From Pseudomonas sp. P818 (GTDB lineage Bacteria > Pseudomonadota > Gammaproteobacteria > Pseudomonadales > Pseudomonadaceae): a stretch of DNA of 64,000 bases. The stretch spans positions 149,110 to 213,109 of the forward strand of contig NZ_ATKM01000009.1 of the NCBI RefSeq assembly GCF_000418555.1. Reading direction: 5' to 3'. The position numbers were made by a program, and so were the translations under genes. The notes under the pieces are model-generated. The model had not been told where the DNA came from. It did not search any database and was given only the letters and a program-made list of their open reading frames with translations. This document shows, in pieces, positions 28,168 to 36,546 of this stretch; position 1 is the first letter of the stretch, and each line of letters begins with the position of its first letter.

Positions 28168-29193
28168 TTATACCAGCAGCCCCGCTTCACGCTGATAGCG
28201 CCCAGGCGTGGTGCCTTTCCAGCGTTTGAAGGCATGGATGAAATTGGACAGCTCGCCATAACCCAGGCGTTCGGCAATTTCCTCCAGGCTCAGGCCGCCT
28301 GCAGCGAGCAGGTCCTCGGCCAGGGCTTGGCGCACTTCGTCCTGCAGGGCGCGGAAGCTGGTGCCTTCTGCCATCAGGCGACGACGCAGGGTACGACTGC
28401 TCAGGTGCAGGCGGCCTGCGACCTGTTCCATGTCGGCGATCTGTCCTGGCGATTGCAGCAGCAACTGGCGTACGCGCCCGGCCAGGCCCTGGTGCCATTG
28501 ATGGCGTGCCAGCACTGCCTGGCATTGTTGCTCGCAAGCGCTGACCAGTTGTGGGTTGGCCCGCGGCAGCGGGTTGTCCAGCAGGTCGGCGGCAAAGCCC
28601 ATTCGATTGCAGGGTGCGCCGAACCGTGGTGTCTGGCCGAAGGCGGCGATGAAGGGCGAAACGTCGGCAGGGGGTGCCTGGCGCAATTCCACGTCCAGCA
28701 GCCGCAGCGTGCTGCCGAGGAGTTCGCGCACAACCACCAGAGCACCGAGCATGTCGCGTTGCACGATGAAATCATGCAGCCCTGGGGGCAGGGCGTTGTC
28801 GTCGAAGTTCAGGCTGGCGACTGCTTCATCCACGCTCAGGCTGATGCGGGTGAAGGCGTAGGTCAGGCCGTGATAACGCAGGCCCAGCTCGGCCGCCTGA
28901 CGTGCCGTGGCACTGCTGAGAATCGCATAACCCCAGGCACCGTAACTGGTCACGTGGTAGCGACGGCCAGCCTGCAGGCCCAGGTCTTCGACTGTGGGAA
29001 GCGCCTCGATCAGGTTGGCGATCAACTGCAGTTCGCGCTGCGCTTCGATCTCCCCGTTCAGGCTGGCTAGCTGCATCGGGCTGAGCCCGGTTTCACGCAG
29101 GCAGCTGTCCAGGCTCAGGCCAAGGTCGAGCCCCAGTTGGGTGAGCAGCTGGATGCTGATGATGCTGCGTCGTGCGGGCCAGGGCGCTGACAT
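28168..29193 (-). CDS. AraC-family regulator
   Basis: A 341-residue regulator of the OruR/arabinose-binding-domain type. A long N-terminal ligand domain (SIQLLTQLGLDLGLSLDSCL ... GYAILSSATARQA) precedes the C-terminal double helix-turn-helix with LHLSSRTLRRRLMAEGTSF and the AraC signature EIAERLGYGELSNFIHAFKRWKG. The start is ATG 29193. It is divergent from the Baeyer-Villiger operon with 98 bp between starts, which makes it the likely activator of that operon; this is inference from arrangement. Confidence 0.9.
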   Translation of the reverse strand: MSAPWPARRSIISIQLLTQLGLDLGLSLDSCLRETGLSPMQLASLNGEIEAQRELQLIANLIEALPTVEDLGLQAGRRYHVTSYGAWGYAILSSATARQAAELGLRYHGLTYAFTRISLSVDEAVASLNFDDNALPPGLHDFIVQRDMLGALVVVRELLGSTLRLLDVELRQAPPADVSPFIAAFGQTPRFGAPCNRMGFAADLLDNPLPRANPQLVSACEQQCQAVLARHQWHQGLAGRVRQLLLQSPGQIADMEQVAGRLHLSSRTLRRRLMAEGTSFRALQDEVRQALAEDLLAAGGLSLEEIAERLGYGELSNFIHAFKRWKGTTPGRYQREAGLLV

Positions 29194-29291
29194 AGGTTGT
29201 CCGGAAATCACAATATCCTGGCCGACTATGCCATAACCCAGGCAGTGCGGGGCAAGTAGCATCAGCTCATCGCCATACACGGGTCACTACA

Positions 29292-30767
29292 ATGCACAAC
29301 AACCCCCGTACGAACGCGCCCTGGCGCGTACTGATCATCGGCAGCGGTTTTGCCGGTGTTGGCCTGGCCATGCAGCTGCGCAAGGTCGGTGAGGACGACT
29401 TTCTGTTGCTGGAGAAGGCCAGTGAGGTCGGTGGTACCTGGCGCGACAACAGCTATCCGGGCGCCGCCTGCGACGTGCCTTCGCACCTGTATTCCTTTTC
29501 CTTCGAACCCAAGCACGACTGGTCGCGCAAGTTCGCGCCGCAGGCGGAAATCCATGCCTACATCCTGCAGTGCGTGGAGAATCACCGGCTGCGCCCGCAT
29601 ATCCGTCTGGACAGCGAAGTGCTGGGCGCCGAGTTCGACGCCGAACGCGGCGTCTGGCGGGTCGAACTGGCGGGAGGCGAGGTGATCGAAGCGCAGGCGC
29701 TGGTCAGTGCCTGCGGCCAGCTCAATCGCCCGGCCTACCCGAAACTGCCCGGCCTGGAGCGCTTCCGGGGAGAGGCCTTTCATTCGGCGCGCTGGCGACA
29801 TGATCTCGACCTGAGCGGTAAACGCGTGGCGGTGATCGGCACTGGCGCGTCGGCGATCCAGTTCGTGCCGCAGATCCAGCCGAAGGTCGCCAGCCTGAGC
29901 CTGTTCCAGCGCTCGGCCGCTTATGTGCTGGCCAAGCCGGATCGCCGTTATCGCCCCTGGGAAATCGCCCTGAAACAGCGTTGGCCCCTATGGCAGCGTG
30001 CCGACCGCCTGCTGCAATACCTGCATCACGAGGGGCGGGCGGTCGCTTTCATCCGCTTTCCCTGGCTGATGCGCCTGTTTCGCCACAGTTTCATCCGCCA
30101 TCTGCGGCGACAGATGCCTGACGCCGGCAAGCGTGCCCAGTTGCAGCCGGACTATCCCATGGGCTGCAAGCGCATCCTGATCAGCAACGACTACTTCCCG
30201 GCGCTGGCACAGGCCAATGTCGAGATCGTCGACTCGGCGATTCGCGAGGTGCGGGAGCATTCGCTGGTGACGGCCGATGGTCGTGAGCATCCCTGCGATG
30301 TGCTGATCTACGGCACCGGCTTCACCGCCACCGATTTCCTCGCGCCGATGCGTATTCGCGGCCTCGATGGTATGGAGCTGAATCAGGCCTGGAAGGACGG
30401 TGCCGAGGCTTACAAGGGCATCAGCGTCAGCGGTTTTCCCAACCTGTTCCTGCTCTACGGGCCGAACACCAACCTCGGCCACAACTCCATTCTCTACATG
30501 CTGGAGAGCCAGTACGCCTATGTGCTGGGCTGTCTGCGCGCACTGCGCGAGCAGCGGCTGCGCTATCTCGACCTGCGCGCGACGGTGCAGCGCAGTTACA
30601 ACACCGAGCTGCAGCAGGCGACACATCGAACGATATGGGCACAGGGTTGCGACAGCTGGTACCAGACCGCCACCGGCAAGCACACCAATAACTGGCCGGG
30701 TTTCACCTTCACCTATCGCCTCATGACCCGTACTCCGGAGCTTGCCGACTATGACTGCGTCCGCTGA
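29292..30767 (+). CDS. Baeyer-Villiger / flavin-containing monooxygenase
   Basis: A 491-residue NADPH-dependent FAD monooxygenase. The FAD Rossmann motif IIGSGFAGVGLAMQL is near residue 16, followed by EVGGTWRDNSYPGAACD. The fingerprint FRGEAFHSARW fits FxGxxxHxxxW, and a second nucleotide motif VAVIGTGASAIQF binds NADPH. Such enzymes insert oxygen next to a ketone to form an ester. The residue after the fingerprint Trp is Arg rather than the usual Pro or Asp. It overlaps an esterase and is followed by an SDR, as expected for a ketone-to-ester-to-alcohol route. Confidence 0.9.
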   Translation: MHNNPRTNAPWRVLIIGSGFAGVGLAMQLRKVGEDDFLLLEKASEVGGTWRDNSYPGAACDVPSHLYSFSFEPKHDWSRKFAPQAEIHAYILQCVENHRLRPHIRLDSEVLGAEFDAERGVWRVELAGGEVIEAQALVSACGQLNRPAYPKLPGLERFRGEAFHSARWRHDLDLSGKRVAVIGTGASAIQFVPQIQPKVASLSLFQRSAAYVLAKPDRRYRPWEIALKQRWPLWQRADRLLQYLHHEGRAVAFIRFPWLMRLFRHSFIRHLRRQMPDAGKRAQLQPDYPMGCKRILISNDYFPALAQANVEIVDSAIREVREHSLVTADGREHPCDVLIYGTGFTATDFLAPMRIRGLDGMELNQAWKDGAEAYKGISVSGFPNLFLLYGPNTNLGHNSILYMLESQYAYVLGCLRALREQRLRYLDLRATVQRSYNTELQQATHRTIWAQGCDSWYQTATGKHTNNWPGFTFTYRLMTRTPELADYDCVR

Positions 30768-31680
30768 TTTCAAAGCCCCAGCCGTCGAGCAGATGCTGCT
30801 GCGCGGCCTGTTGCGCGGCTTTCTGCGCCTGTTCTTCCGCGGCCTGGTGCGGCCGCCGATGCCTGTGTCAGGGCAGCGCCGCGTACTGCGTATGCTCACC
30901 GCCATCACCCTGACGCCGCGCGGCGTCAGCCGCAGCGCCGCGACCCTGGCCGGGCGCCCGTGCGAATGGCGCCGGCCACCTGGCAGCGGCGGCAGCGTGC
31001 TGCTCTACCTGCACGGCGGCGCCTTCATGATCGGCGGGCCGGATACGCACCGGGGCATCTGCGCCAGCCTGGCCAAGCGCGGCGCCCTGGACGTCTGTGC
31101 GCTGGATTACCGCCTGGCCCCGGAGCATCCCTTTCCGGCGGCGCGCGATGATGTGGTGGCGGCCTATCAGGCGTTGCTGCAAGCCGGTTATCGGCCAGAG
31201 CAGATCGTCATCGGTGGCGACTCGGCGGGCGGCAACCTGAGCCTGGTCGGTTGCCTGCGCATCATCGAACTCGGCCTGCCTGCGCCTGCCGCGCTGGTGT
31301 GCTTCTCGCCCGCCACCGATTTCACCGGCGAGCAGATGCACGAGCCGCCGGCCGGCGATCCATTGATCCACCCGCGCTGGATCGAACAGGCTGCCGAGCT
31401 GTATTGCCCCGCCGACCTGCCGCGTGATGATCCGGGTTTGTCGCCGCTGTTCGCCGACCTCAGTCCTCTGCCACCGACGCTGATCCAGGTAGGCGAAGAC
31501 GAGTTGCTGCTGAACGACAGTCTGCGCCTGGCCAAGCGCGCCGAGGCGGCCGGAGTGGATGTGCGTCTGGAGCGTTATCCGGGGCTGTGGCACGTCTTTC
31601 AGGCGCATGTCGGCATGTTGCGCGCTGCGGATTACGCCATCGACCGTGTGGTGGCCTTTCTTCGTGAGCGGGGTGTGTGA
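30751..31680 (+). CDS. HSL-family alpha/beta hydrolase (esterase)
   Basis: A 309-residue esterase of the hormone-sensitive-lipase family. The oxyanion-hole motif LYLHGGAFMIGGP, the nucleophile elbow IGGDSAGGNLSL, an acidic residue in VGEDELLLND and a catalytic His in GLWHVFQAH are all present. I take ATG 30751, overlapping the monooxygenase by 17 bp. It would hydrolyse the ester made by the Baeyer-Villiger enzyme. Its stop overlaps the SDR start (TGATG), so the three genes are tightly coupled. Confidence 0.92.
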   Translation: MTASADFKAPAVEQMLLRGLLRGFLRLFFRGLVRPPMPVSGQRRVLRMLTAITLTPRGVSRSAATLAGRPCEWRRPPGSGGSVLLYLHGGAFMIGGPDTHRGICASLAKRGALDVCALDYRLAPEHPFPAARDDVVAAYQALLQAGYRPEQIVIGGDSAGGNLSLVGCLRIIELGLPAPAALVCFSPATDFTGEQMHEPPAGDPLIHPRWIEQAAELYCPADLPRDDPGLSPLFADLSPLPPTLIQVGEDELLLNDSLRLAKRAEAAGVDVRLERYPGLWHVFQAHVGMLRAADYAIDRVVAFLRERGV

Positions 31681-32438
31681 TGAACAACATGCTCATCAGC
31701 GGCGCTGCATCCGGGATTGGCGCCGCCACAGCGCGGCTGTTTCACGCACGGGGCTGGCGCGTCGGTTTGCTCGATGTCGATGAAGGGGCGCTGGCCGCAT
31801 TGGCCGCTGAGCTGGGTGGCGCATGGCACGCCCCGCTGGATGTGGTCGATGCCGCAGCAGTACAGGCAGCTGTGGCCGAATTCTGCGCGCAAGGTGGCGG
31901 CCAGTTGCGCCTGCTGTTCAATGCTGCCGGCATCTTGCGTACCGGCGCCTTCGTCGACATTGAGCTGGAGCAGCACACGCGCCTGGTTCAGATCAATGTG
32001 CTCGGCGTGCTCAACCTCTGCCATGCGGCCTTTGCCTACCTCAAGGCTACGCCAGGGGCGCAGGTGATCAACATGGGCTCGGCCTCGGCACTCTACGGCG
32101 TACCGCAGCTGGCCAGCTACTCGGCCAGCAAGTTCGCCGTACGCGGGCTGACCGAGGCGCTGGAGCTGGAGTGGCGCGAGCACGGCATTCGCGTCGGCGA
32201 CCTGATGCCGCCGTTCGTCGATACGCCGATGGTGCGCAGCCAGGCGCAGCGTCCCGCGGTGATGCAGCGTCTGGGCGTACGCCTGGAGGCCGAGCAGATC
32301 GCCGAAGCGGCCTGGAAGCAGGCTCACGCCAGTGCCGTGCATCGCCCGGTTGGGTTACAGTTCGGCGTGCTCTTCAATCTTGGGCAGATCACACCCGGCT
32401 GGATCAACAGGCTGTTGATGGCCTGGCTCAGTCGTTAG
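31680..32438 (+). CDS. Short-chain dehydrogenase/reductase
   Basis: A 252-residue classical SDR. The cofactor motif LISGAASGIGAATAR is at the N-terminus, LFNAAGIL matches the NAG motif, and the active site reads NMGSASALYGVPQLASYSASKFAVRG, with Ser and YxxxK complete. The Asp at the end of strand 2 (LLDVDEGAL) suggests NAD(H). It probably oxidises an alcohol to the ketone used by the monooxygenase, or a product alcohol. It starts within the esterase stop codon. Confidence 0.92.
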   Translation: MNNMLISGAASGIGAATARLFHARGWRVGLLDVDEGALAALAAELGGAWHAPLDVVDAAAVQAAVAEFCAQGGGQLRLLFNAAGILRTGAFVDIELEQHTRLVQINVLGVLNLCHAAFAYLKATPGAQVINMGSASALYGVPQLASYSASKFAVRGLTEALELEWREHGIRVGDLMPPFVDTPMVRSQAQRPAVMQRLGVRLEAEQIAEAAWKQAHASAVHRPVGLQFGVLFNLGQITPGWINRLLMAWLSR

Positions 32439-32742
32439 CCGTTGGCCTGAGCTGGCCAGTTGCCGCTGGTCGCCGGCTTTGTCACAAAGGCTTTCTGCAT
32501 GACGCGAACCCCTCATTCAGCGACTACTCTTGTGTAGACGGTTTCAGTCTGGCGTTCTGCCGGGCAGTCGTCGATACGCTTGCAGTAGACACATCGAGCA
32601 CCTGCTCGATTCTCGGGGCGGCGCCGTCCGGGTGTTTCTAAGATCCATTGTTAGAGACGTTCGGCAGGGCCGCGACACCGTCCTTGGGACGGTTGCATTG
32701 GGAAAGCGGTTAATCCATCCATAGCCTGAGAGGGGGTCGTTT
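32439..32742. other. Intergenic region before rraB
   Basis: About 300 bp with no convincing gene. It holds small inverted motifs (CGAGCACCTGCTCG near 32597, CCGTCCTTGGGACGG near 32680) and the rraB ribosome site GAGAGGGGG. No clear promoter boxes were found. Confidence 0.5.
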
Positions 32743-33087
32743 ATGAGCACAGCCTTCCACGAAGACTCCAGCACTTCTGTGCTGCGTCGGATGAAAGAAG
32801 GGGGATTCGACTTCGCCCAGTTTCACCCGATCGAGTTCTACGCCATTTTTCCCGACGAAGAACGGGCCAGAATGGCGGCCAGGAACTTTCGCGGCGAGTC
32901 GCTCAACGCCCAGATATCCGCCCGCGAGGACGGCGTCTGGCACCTGCAGATCAGCAAAGTGATGTACGCCACCCATGCCGGTATCGGCGAGTTCGAACAT
33001 GACCTGGAATCCATCGTCGTCCCGCTGGGCGGCAAGATGGATGGCTGGGGCGTTACGCAGGAGGTGAAAGCGTCAGCCATGCGTTAG
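32743..33087 (+). CDS. rraB: RraB-like ribonuclease E regulator
   Basis: A 114-residue acidic protein of the RraB family, which binds RNase E and tunes mRNA decay. It shows the VLRRMKEGGFDFAQFHPIEFY start, FPDEERARMAARNF and the C-terminal KMDGWGVTQEV, matching the conserved DGWG. GAGAGGGGG precedes the ATG. It stands alone between the SDR operon and an amidotransferase gene. The family is reasonably clear, but a direct effect on RNase E is inferred from homologues. Confidence 0.82.
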   Translation: MSTAFHEDSSTSVLRRMKEGGFDFAQFHPIEFYAIFPDEERARMAARNFRGESLNAQISAREDGVWHLQISKVMYATHAGIGEFEHDLESIVVPLGGKMDGWGVTQEVKASAMR

Positions 33088-33122
33088 AGGCGAATGCAGC
33101 GGCACTCGCCAGTACAGACCAT

Positions 33123-33140
33123 CGGCCGGCTGTCCGGCCG
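33123..33140. terminator. CGGCCGG hairpin after rraB
   Basis: CGGCCGG and CCGGCCG form a perfect 7-bp stem with a CTGT loop 35 bp after the rraB stop. There is no T run, so termination is only suggested. Confidence 0.4.
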
Positions 33141-33209
33141 GTGGCTTCAACTCTCAGCCCACCTCGACTTGCCAATCCTTCTCGCGCAGACTGCGCGGCG
33201 GAGGCGCTC

Positions 33210-33917
33210 ATGGCCGATGTTCTGATCCTGACTCATATCGATTATTGCCCGCCAGCCCACCTGGCGCAGGTGCTGCAGGCCCGTGCTTGTAGCTTCGACG
33301 TGCGGCGCGTCGACCTGGGCGAACTGCATGGCTACGACCTGGAACGGCCCAAGGCGGTCGCCGTGATGGGCGGGCCGATGAGCGTCAACGACCCGCTGCC
33401 CTGGATAGCCGACGAAGTGGCTGCGCTGCAGCGTTTCATCGCGCGTGACATTCCCATCATCGGGCACTGCCTGGGCGGCCAACTGCTGGCCAAGGCACTA
33501 GGTGCCAGCGTGCGCCGCATGCCCTACACCGAAGCCGGTTTCCAGCTCATGCAGCGTCGCTCAGAGTCAGCCGGTAGTCCCTGGCTGGCACATTTGCCCG
33601 AGTCGTTCAGCATCTTCCAGTGGCATGGCGACACCTTCGCGCTGCCAGACGGCGCCCAGCCCCTGCTGAGCAGCCGCTGGTGTGACAACCAGGCGTTCGC
33701 CTGGGGCGAGAAGATACTGGCCCTGCAAGGGCATCCGGAAATGACCGAAGAGTTGGTTGAACTGTGGCTCGACGACTGGGCGCACCTGCTGGATGCCAGC
33801 CAGCCCAGCCAGCAGAGCGTCGCCGAGATGCGCGAAGGCCTGAGCGCGAAGGTCAGCGCGCTGAATCAAGTCGCTGAAGGTTTCTACGTGCACTGGCTGG
33901 AGCTGGCGGGGCTTTGA
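33210..33917 (+). CDS. Class I glutamine amidotransferase-like protein
   Basis: A 235-residue GATase1 protein. The nucleophile is in IIGHCLGGQLLAKALG near residue 90, with the oxyanion VMGGPMSVND before it and the His-Glu pair in ALQGHPEMTEEL. It is a stand-alone domain of the GMP-synthase-like family; relatives hydrolyse gamma-glutamyl compounds or supply ammonia. The substrate is unknown. GGAGGCGC supports ATG 33210. Its 3' end overlaps the convergent GNAT gene by 34 bp. Confidence 0.88.
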   Translation: MADVLILTHIDYCPPAHLAQVLQARACSFDVRRVDLGELHGYDLERPKAVAVMGGPMSVNDPLPWIADEVAALQRFIARDIPIIGHCLGGQLLAKALGASVRRMPYTEAGFQLMQRRSESAGSPWLAHLPESFSIFQWHGDTFALPDGAQPLLSSRWCDNQAFAWGEKILALQGHPEMTEELVELWLDDWAHLLDASQPSQQSVAEMREGLSAKVSALNQVAEGFYVHWLELAGL

Positions 33918-34486
33918 GGCTGGCCTTTGCGTTTATGCCGACTGCGCCAATCGTCGCTCAGCAATCCATAGAGCGCAGAATCCGATATCTGTCCGTCGAT
34001 GATCCAGCGCTGGCGCAGCAAGCCTTCCTGGCTGAACCCCAGACGTTCAAGCGCGCGTCCGGAGGCGGCGTTGCTCGGATCGATTTCCGCTTCGACGCGG
34101 TTGAGGTCCAGGGCTTCGAATCCGTGGCGCAGCAGTTCACGGGCCGCCTCCTGAACGTAACCCTTGCCCCAGGCGGAGGCTGCAATGCCAAAGCCGATCT
34201 CTGCGCGGCGTGACTCGTGGTGGTAGTTGAACAGCAGGCATTTACCGATCAGCTCAGCGCTTTCCCTATCAACGATGCCCAGCGTCAGGCGCTGGCCTTC
34301 GCGCATGGCCTGCTGCTCCTCACAGATGTATTCCCGTGCCACGGCCTCGCAATCCCAGGGCGGCGTATTCCAGTACTGCATGACCTGCGGATCGGAAAAA
34401 ATCGCGAACAGCACCGGAGCGTCCGTCGCTTGCAGAGGGCGCAGTACGAGACGCGGTGTTGTCAGCGTGACGGAAAGATCGGGCAT
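33884..34486 (-). CDS. GNAT N-acetyltransferase (RimJ/RimL type)
   Basis: A 200-residue acetyltransferase. LTTPRLVLRPLQATDAPVLF opens the RimJ-like fold, the acetyl-CoA loop region reads GIAASAWGKGYVQEAARELL, and NRVEAEIDPSNAASGRALERLGF follows. These proteins acetylate ribosomal-protein or other N-termini or small amines; the target is not evident. GAGGAA precedes ATG 34486. It lies downstream of an SDR-like gene on the same strand with a 14-bp gap. Confidence 0.9.
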   Translation of the reverse strand: MPDLSVTLTTPRLVLRPLQATDAPVLFAIFSDPQVMQYWNTPPWDCEAVAREYICEEQQAMREGQRLTLGIVDRESAELIGKCLLFNYHHESRRAEIGFGIAASAWGKGYVQEAARELLRHGFEALDLNRVEAEIDPSNAASGRALERLGFSQEGLLRQRWIIDGQISDSALYGLLSDDWRSRHKRKGQPQSPASSSQCT

Positions 34487-34500
34487 TGGTTTTCCTCGCT

Positions 34501-35202
34501 TCAGAAACGTTCGTCGGCAATGGCTGGCAGCACCAACTCACGTACGTAACTGGCCTCGGACAGATTCAGCAGCGTTCGCACCAGGGCCACCACATCGTGC
34601 AGCGGAATCAACTGGCCCTCACCATTTTGTGCCGCCTGCTCGACCGGCGTCTGCAAGCCATCCTGGGTATTGAGGTAGCCCAGTTGCAGGCAGGTGACGG
34701 CCAGACGCTTATCGCGAAAACCTTCGCGCAGGGTCTCGGCTATGCCTTTGAGGGCGAACTTGCTGGCGCCGAAGGTGACTTCCGGGCGGCCACTCTGTGG
34801 CAGGGCCGAGGTGGAACCGGTGAGGATCAATTGCGGCTTGGCGCCGCCGAGCAGGCGCGGTAGCAGGCGTTTGAGCAGCAGCAAGGTCGCGCCGATATTG
34901 ACGCTGACCATCTCGACGATCTGTGCGTCGTCGTCCTGCAGAAAACTGTAATCATCCTCGAACGCACGAGCTTCCCAGATACCCAGGTTGTAGATGATCG
35001 CGTCCAGCTTTTGCGGTGCCTGGGCTTCGATGGTATCCACAGCTTGCAGCGGATCGCTCATATCCGCTTCGATCCACTGGATGTCCGCGGCCAGATCGGC
35101 CGGGCGGCTGCGTGAAATCCCGATCAACTCGTGGCCTTGCGCCAAACCTTCTACCAACGCACGGCCGAGGCCTCGGCTCGCACCGATCACCATTATTCGC
35201 AT
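34501..35202 (-). CDS. SDR-like protein with Phe in place of catalytic Tyr
   Basis: A 233-residue Rossmann-fold SDR homologue. The cofactor loop is VIGASRGLGRALVEG, and the NAG-equivalent is IIYNLGIW. The usual S...YxxxK active site reads LTGSTSALPQSGRPEVTFGASKFALKG: the Ser and Lys are kept but the Tyr is Phe. Loss of the proton-donating Tyr normally abolishes dehydrogenase activity, so it may be a binding protein or use other chemistry. AAGGAA lies before ATG 35202. It is probably co-transcribed with the GNAT gene. Confidence 0.82.
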   Translation of the reverse strand: MRIMVIGASRGLGRALVEGLAQGHELIGISRSRPADLAADIQWIEADMSDPLQAVDTIEAQAPQKLDAIIYNLGIWEARAFEDDYSFLQDDDAQIVEMVSVNIGATLLLLKRLLPRLLGGAKPQLILTGSTSALPQSGRPEVTFGASKFALKGIAETLREGFRDKRLAVTCLQLGYLNTQDGLQTPVEQAAQNGEGQLIPLHDVVALVRTLLNLSEASYVRELVLPAIADERF

Positions 35203-35224
35203 CGTGTCGTTCCTTGCATCACCC

Positions 35225-35845
35225 TTAGGTTACTGGTTGTAGCAGCAGGCATGCCGCTGTCCATGCGCTGTCGCCATCCTGGTAAATATCGGAGGAGAAC
35301 TGGCGAAGGCGGAATTTGCCTGCGGTTTTTTCACTGACGAGGTGCTTCACACGCTCCAACTTGCGCAGCACCTTCTCCTCCGCACTGTATTGGCTGCCAT
35401 CTACGGCCGAGTAGTAATAGGCGAATGCGCCGAACTGCATGCTGGTGCTGTCACGGCCGATACCGAGCACAGAGGTGATACGTTCGATGTCATGGAACCA
35501 GCCGGATTGTCCACGTGGCTGATTCTTGACCTCAATGACCGCGCGCGGAGTCGAATTAGCCCACCACAGAAGCACGTCGAAGCGTCCGCGTAGCCTGGCC
35601 TTGCGCGGTTTGGGGCCGGGAACGGTGGCTCCGGCATCGGTAATCGCGCTCTGTCCATGGGATTCAACCGTGACGAATTTGGCGCCAGGCAAGGCGTCGA
35701 GTTCACGGGCGATGTACGTCGTTAGCACGTATTCGGCTGCGGCCCACAACCATTCGCCCCCCGACATACGTTCGTAATCCTTTTGGGCCTTTTCGATTCC
35801 GCCAATGATCGCTCCCGCAATCACATCCATTGCGATGGTCGCCAT
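35225..35845 (-). CDS. Hypothetical protein with PD-(D/E)XK-like nuclease motif
   Basis: A 206-residue protein I cannot place in a named family. The middle reads RLRGRFDVLLWWANSTPRAVIEVKNQP, that is D, then about 15 residues, then ExK, the core pattern of PD-(D/E)XK nucleases such as restriction enzymes. The N-terminal EWLWAAAEYVLTTYIAREL looks helical and may precede the fold. No ribosome site is obvious before ATG 35845. It is close to a VOC gene and, two genes away, to a GIY-YIG nuclease, in a region unlike the core genome. Confidence 0.6.
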   Translation of the reverse strand: MATIAMDVIAGAIIGGIEKAQKDYERMSGGEWLWAAAEYVLTTYIARELDALPGAKFVTVESHGQSAITDAGATVPGPKPRKARLRGRFDVLLWWANSTPRAVIEVKNQPRGQSGWFHDIERITSVLGIGRDSTSMQFGAFAYYYSAVDGSQYSAEEKVLRKLERVKHLVSEKTAGKFRLRQFSSDIYQDGDSAWTAACLLLQPVT

Positions 35846-35848
35846 AGC

Positions 35849-36199
35849 TCAGTGAGACCACACGCCAAATTCGTTGCCACCCGGTTCGACAAAGTGAAAG
35901 CGCCTGCCTCCGGGGAAGGAAAAGATCGGTTTGACGATCTCCCCACCTGCGGCCTCGACCTTGGCCCGAGTGTCCTCCAGCTCTGCACTGTAGAACACGA
36001 TTAGTGCACTGCCGTTATCGCTACGTGCGGATATCTCGGCGCTGAAGAAACCACCATCCAGGCCTTCGTCGGCGAAGGCTGCGTACTCGGGGCCGTAGTC
36101 CGTGAATCGCCAGCCGAATGCGGCCTGGAAAAAGGTCTTGGTGGCTGGCAGATTGCGGGTGGGATATTCGACGTAGTTGAGCTTCTCGTGGGCAGGCAT
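35849..36199 (-). CDS. VOC-family (glyoxalase/bleomycin-resistance fold) protein
   Basis: A 116-residue single-domain VOC protein. KLNYVEYPTRNLPATKTFFQAAFGWRFTDYG is the first beta-alpha-beta-beta-beta module and the C-terminal IFSFPGGRRFHFVEPGGNEFGVWS the second, with the typical metal-ligand Glu region. AAGGAAC supports ATG 36199. Such proteins range from drug-binding to lyase functions, so none is assigned. It stops 3 bp before the start of the PD-(D/E)XK-like gene on the same strand. Confidence 0.88.
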   Translation of the reverse strand: MPAHEKLNYVEYPTRNLPATKTFFQAAFGWRFTDYGPEYAAFADEGLDGGFFSAEISARSDNGSALIVFYSAELEDTRAKVEAAGGEIVKPIFSFPGGRRFHFVEPGGNEFGVWSH

Positions 36200-36230
36200 G
36201 CCGGGTTCCTTGGCAGTGAAAGAGTGGGAG

Positions 36231-36467
36231 CTATTGACGTAATTTGGCCAAGTCGATGGCGGCCTGGATAGCCGCACGTGCTTGCGGGCTATTCTTCCAG
36301 CAGGTGGAGCCTAGCTGACCGGCTACTGCGGTGACGATATCGCCGGAGCTGGTTTCGGCCAACTCCTGCAAGGAGTTTATGCCGATCTGTTCGAGTCGCT
36401 GCACGATGGTAGGGCCTACGCCTTTAACATTTAAAAGGGCTTGGTGTTCATCGGTTGGGAAGGGCAT
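36231..36467 (-). CDS. Helix-hairpin-helix protein, Cdd1-like
   Basis: A 78-residue protein dominated by a helix-hairpin-helix DNA-binding motif: ALLNVKGVGPTIVQRLEQIGI followed by SLQELAETSSGDIV. This matches small Cdd1 ('pathogenicity locus') proteins as I recall them. HhH motifs bind DNA without sequence specificity. The ribosome site is weak. It lies between a VOC gene and the GIY-YIG nuclease gene on the same strand, so a DNA-related role with the nuclease is possible but unproven. Confidence 0.78.
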   Translation of the reverse strand: MPFPTDEHQALLNVKGVGPTIVQRLEQIGINSLQELAETSSGDIVTAVAGQLGSTCWKNSPQARAAIQAAIDLAKLRQ

Positions 36468-36546
36468 ATGGGGGCGCGTGTTGGTGAAGGGTCGGACTTT
36501 GGCCGTCTCAATGAGCGAAACGAGCGGTTTAACCTGTCGTTAGACC

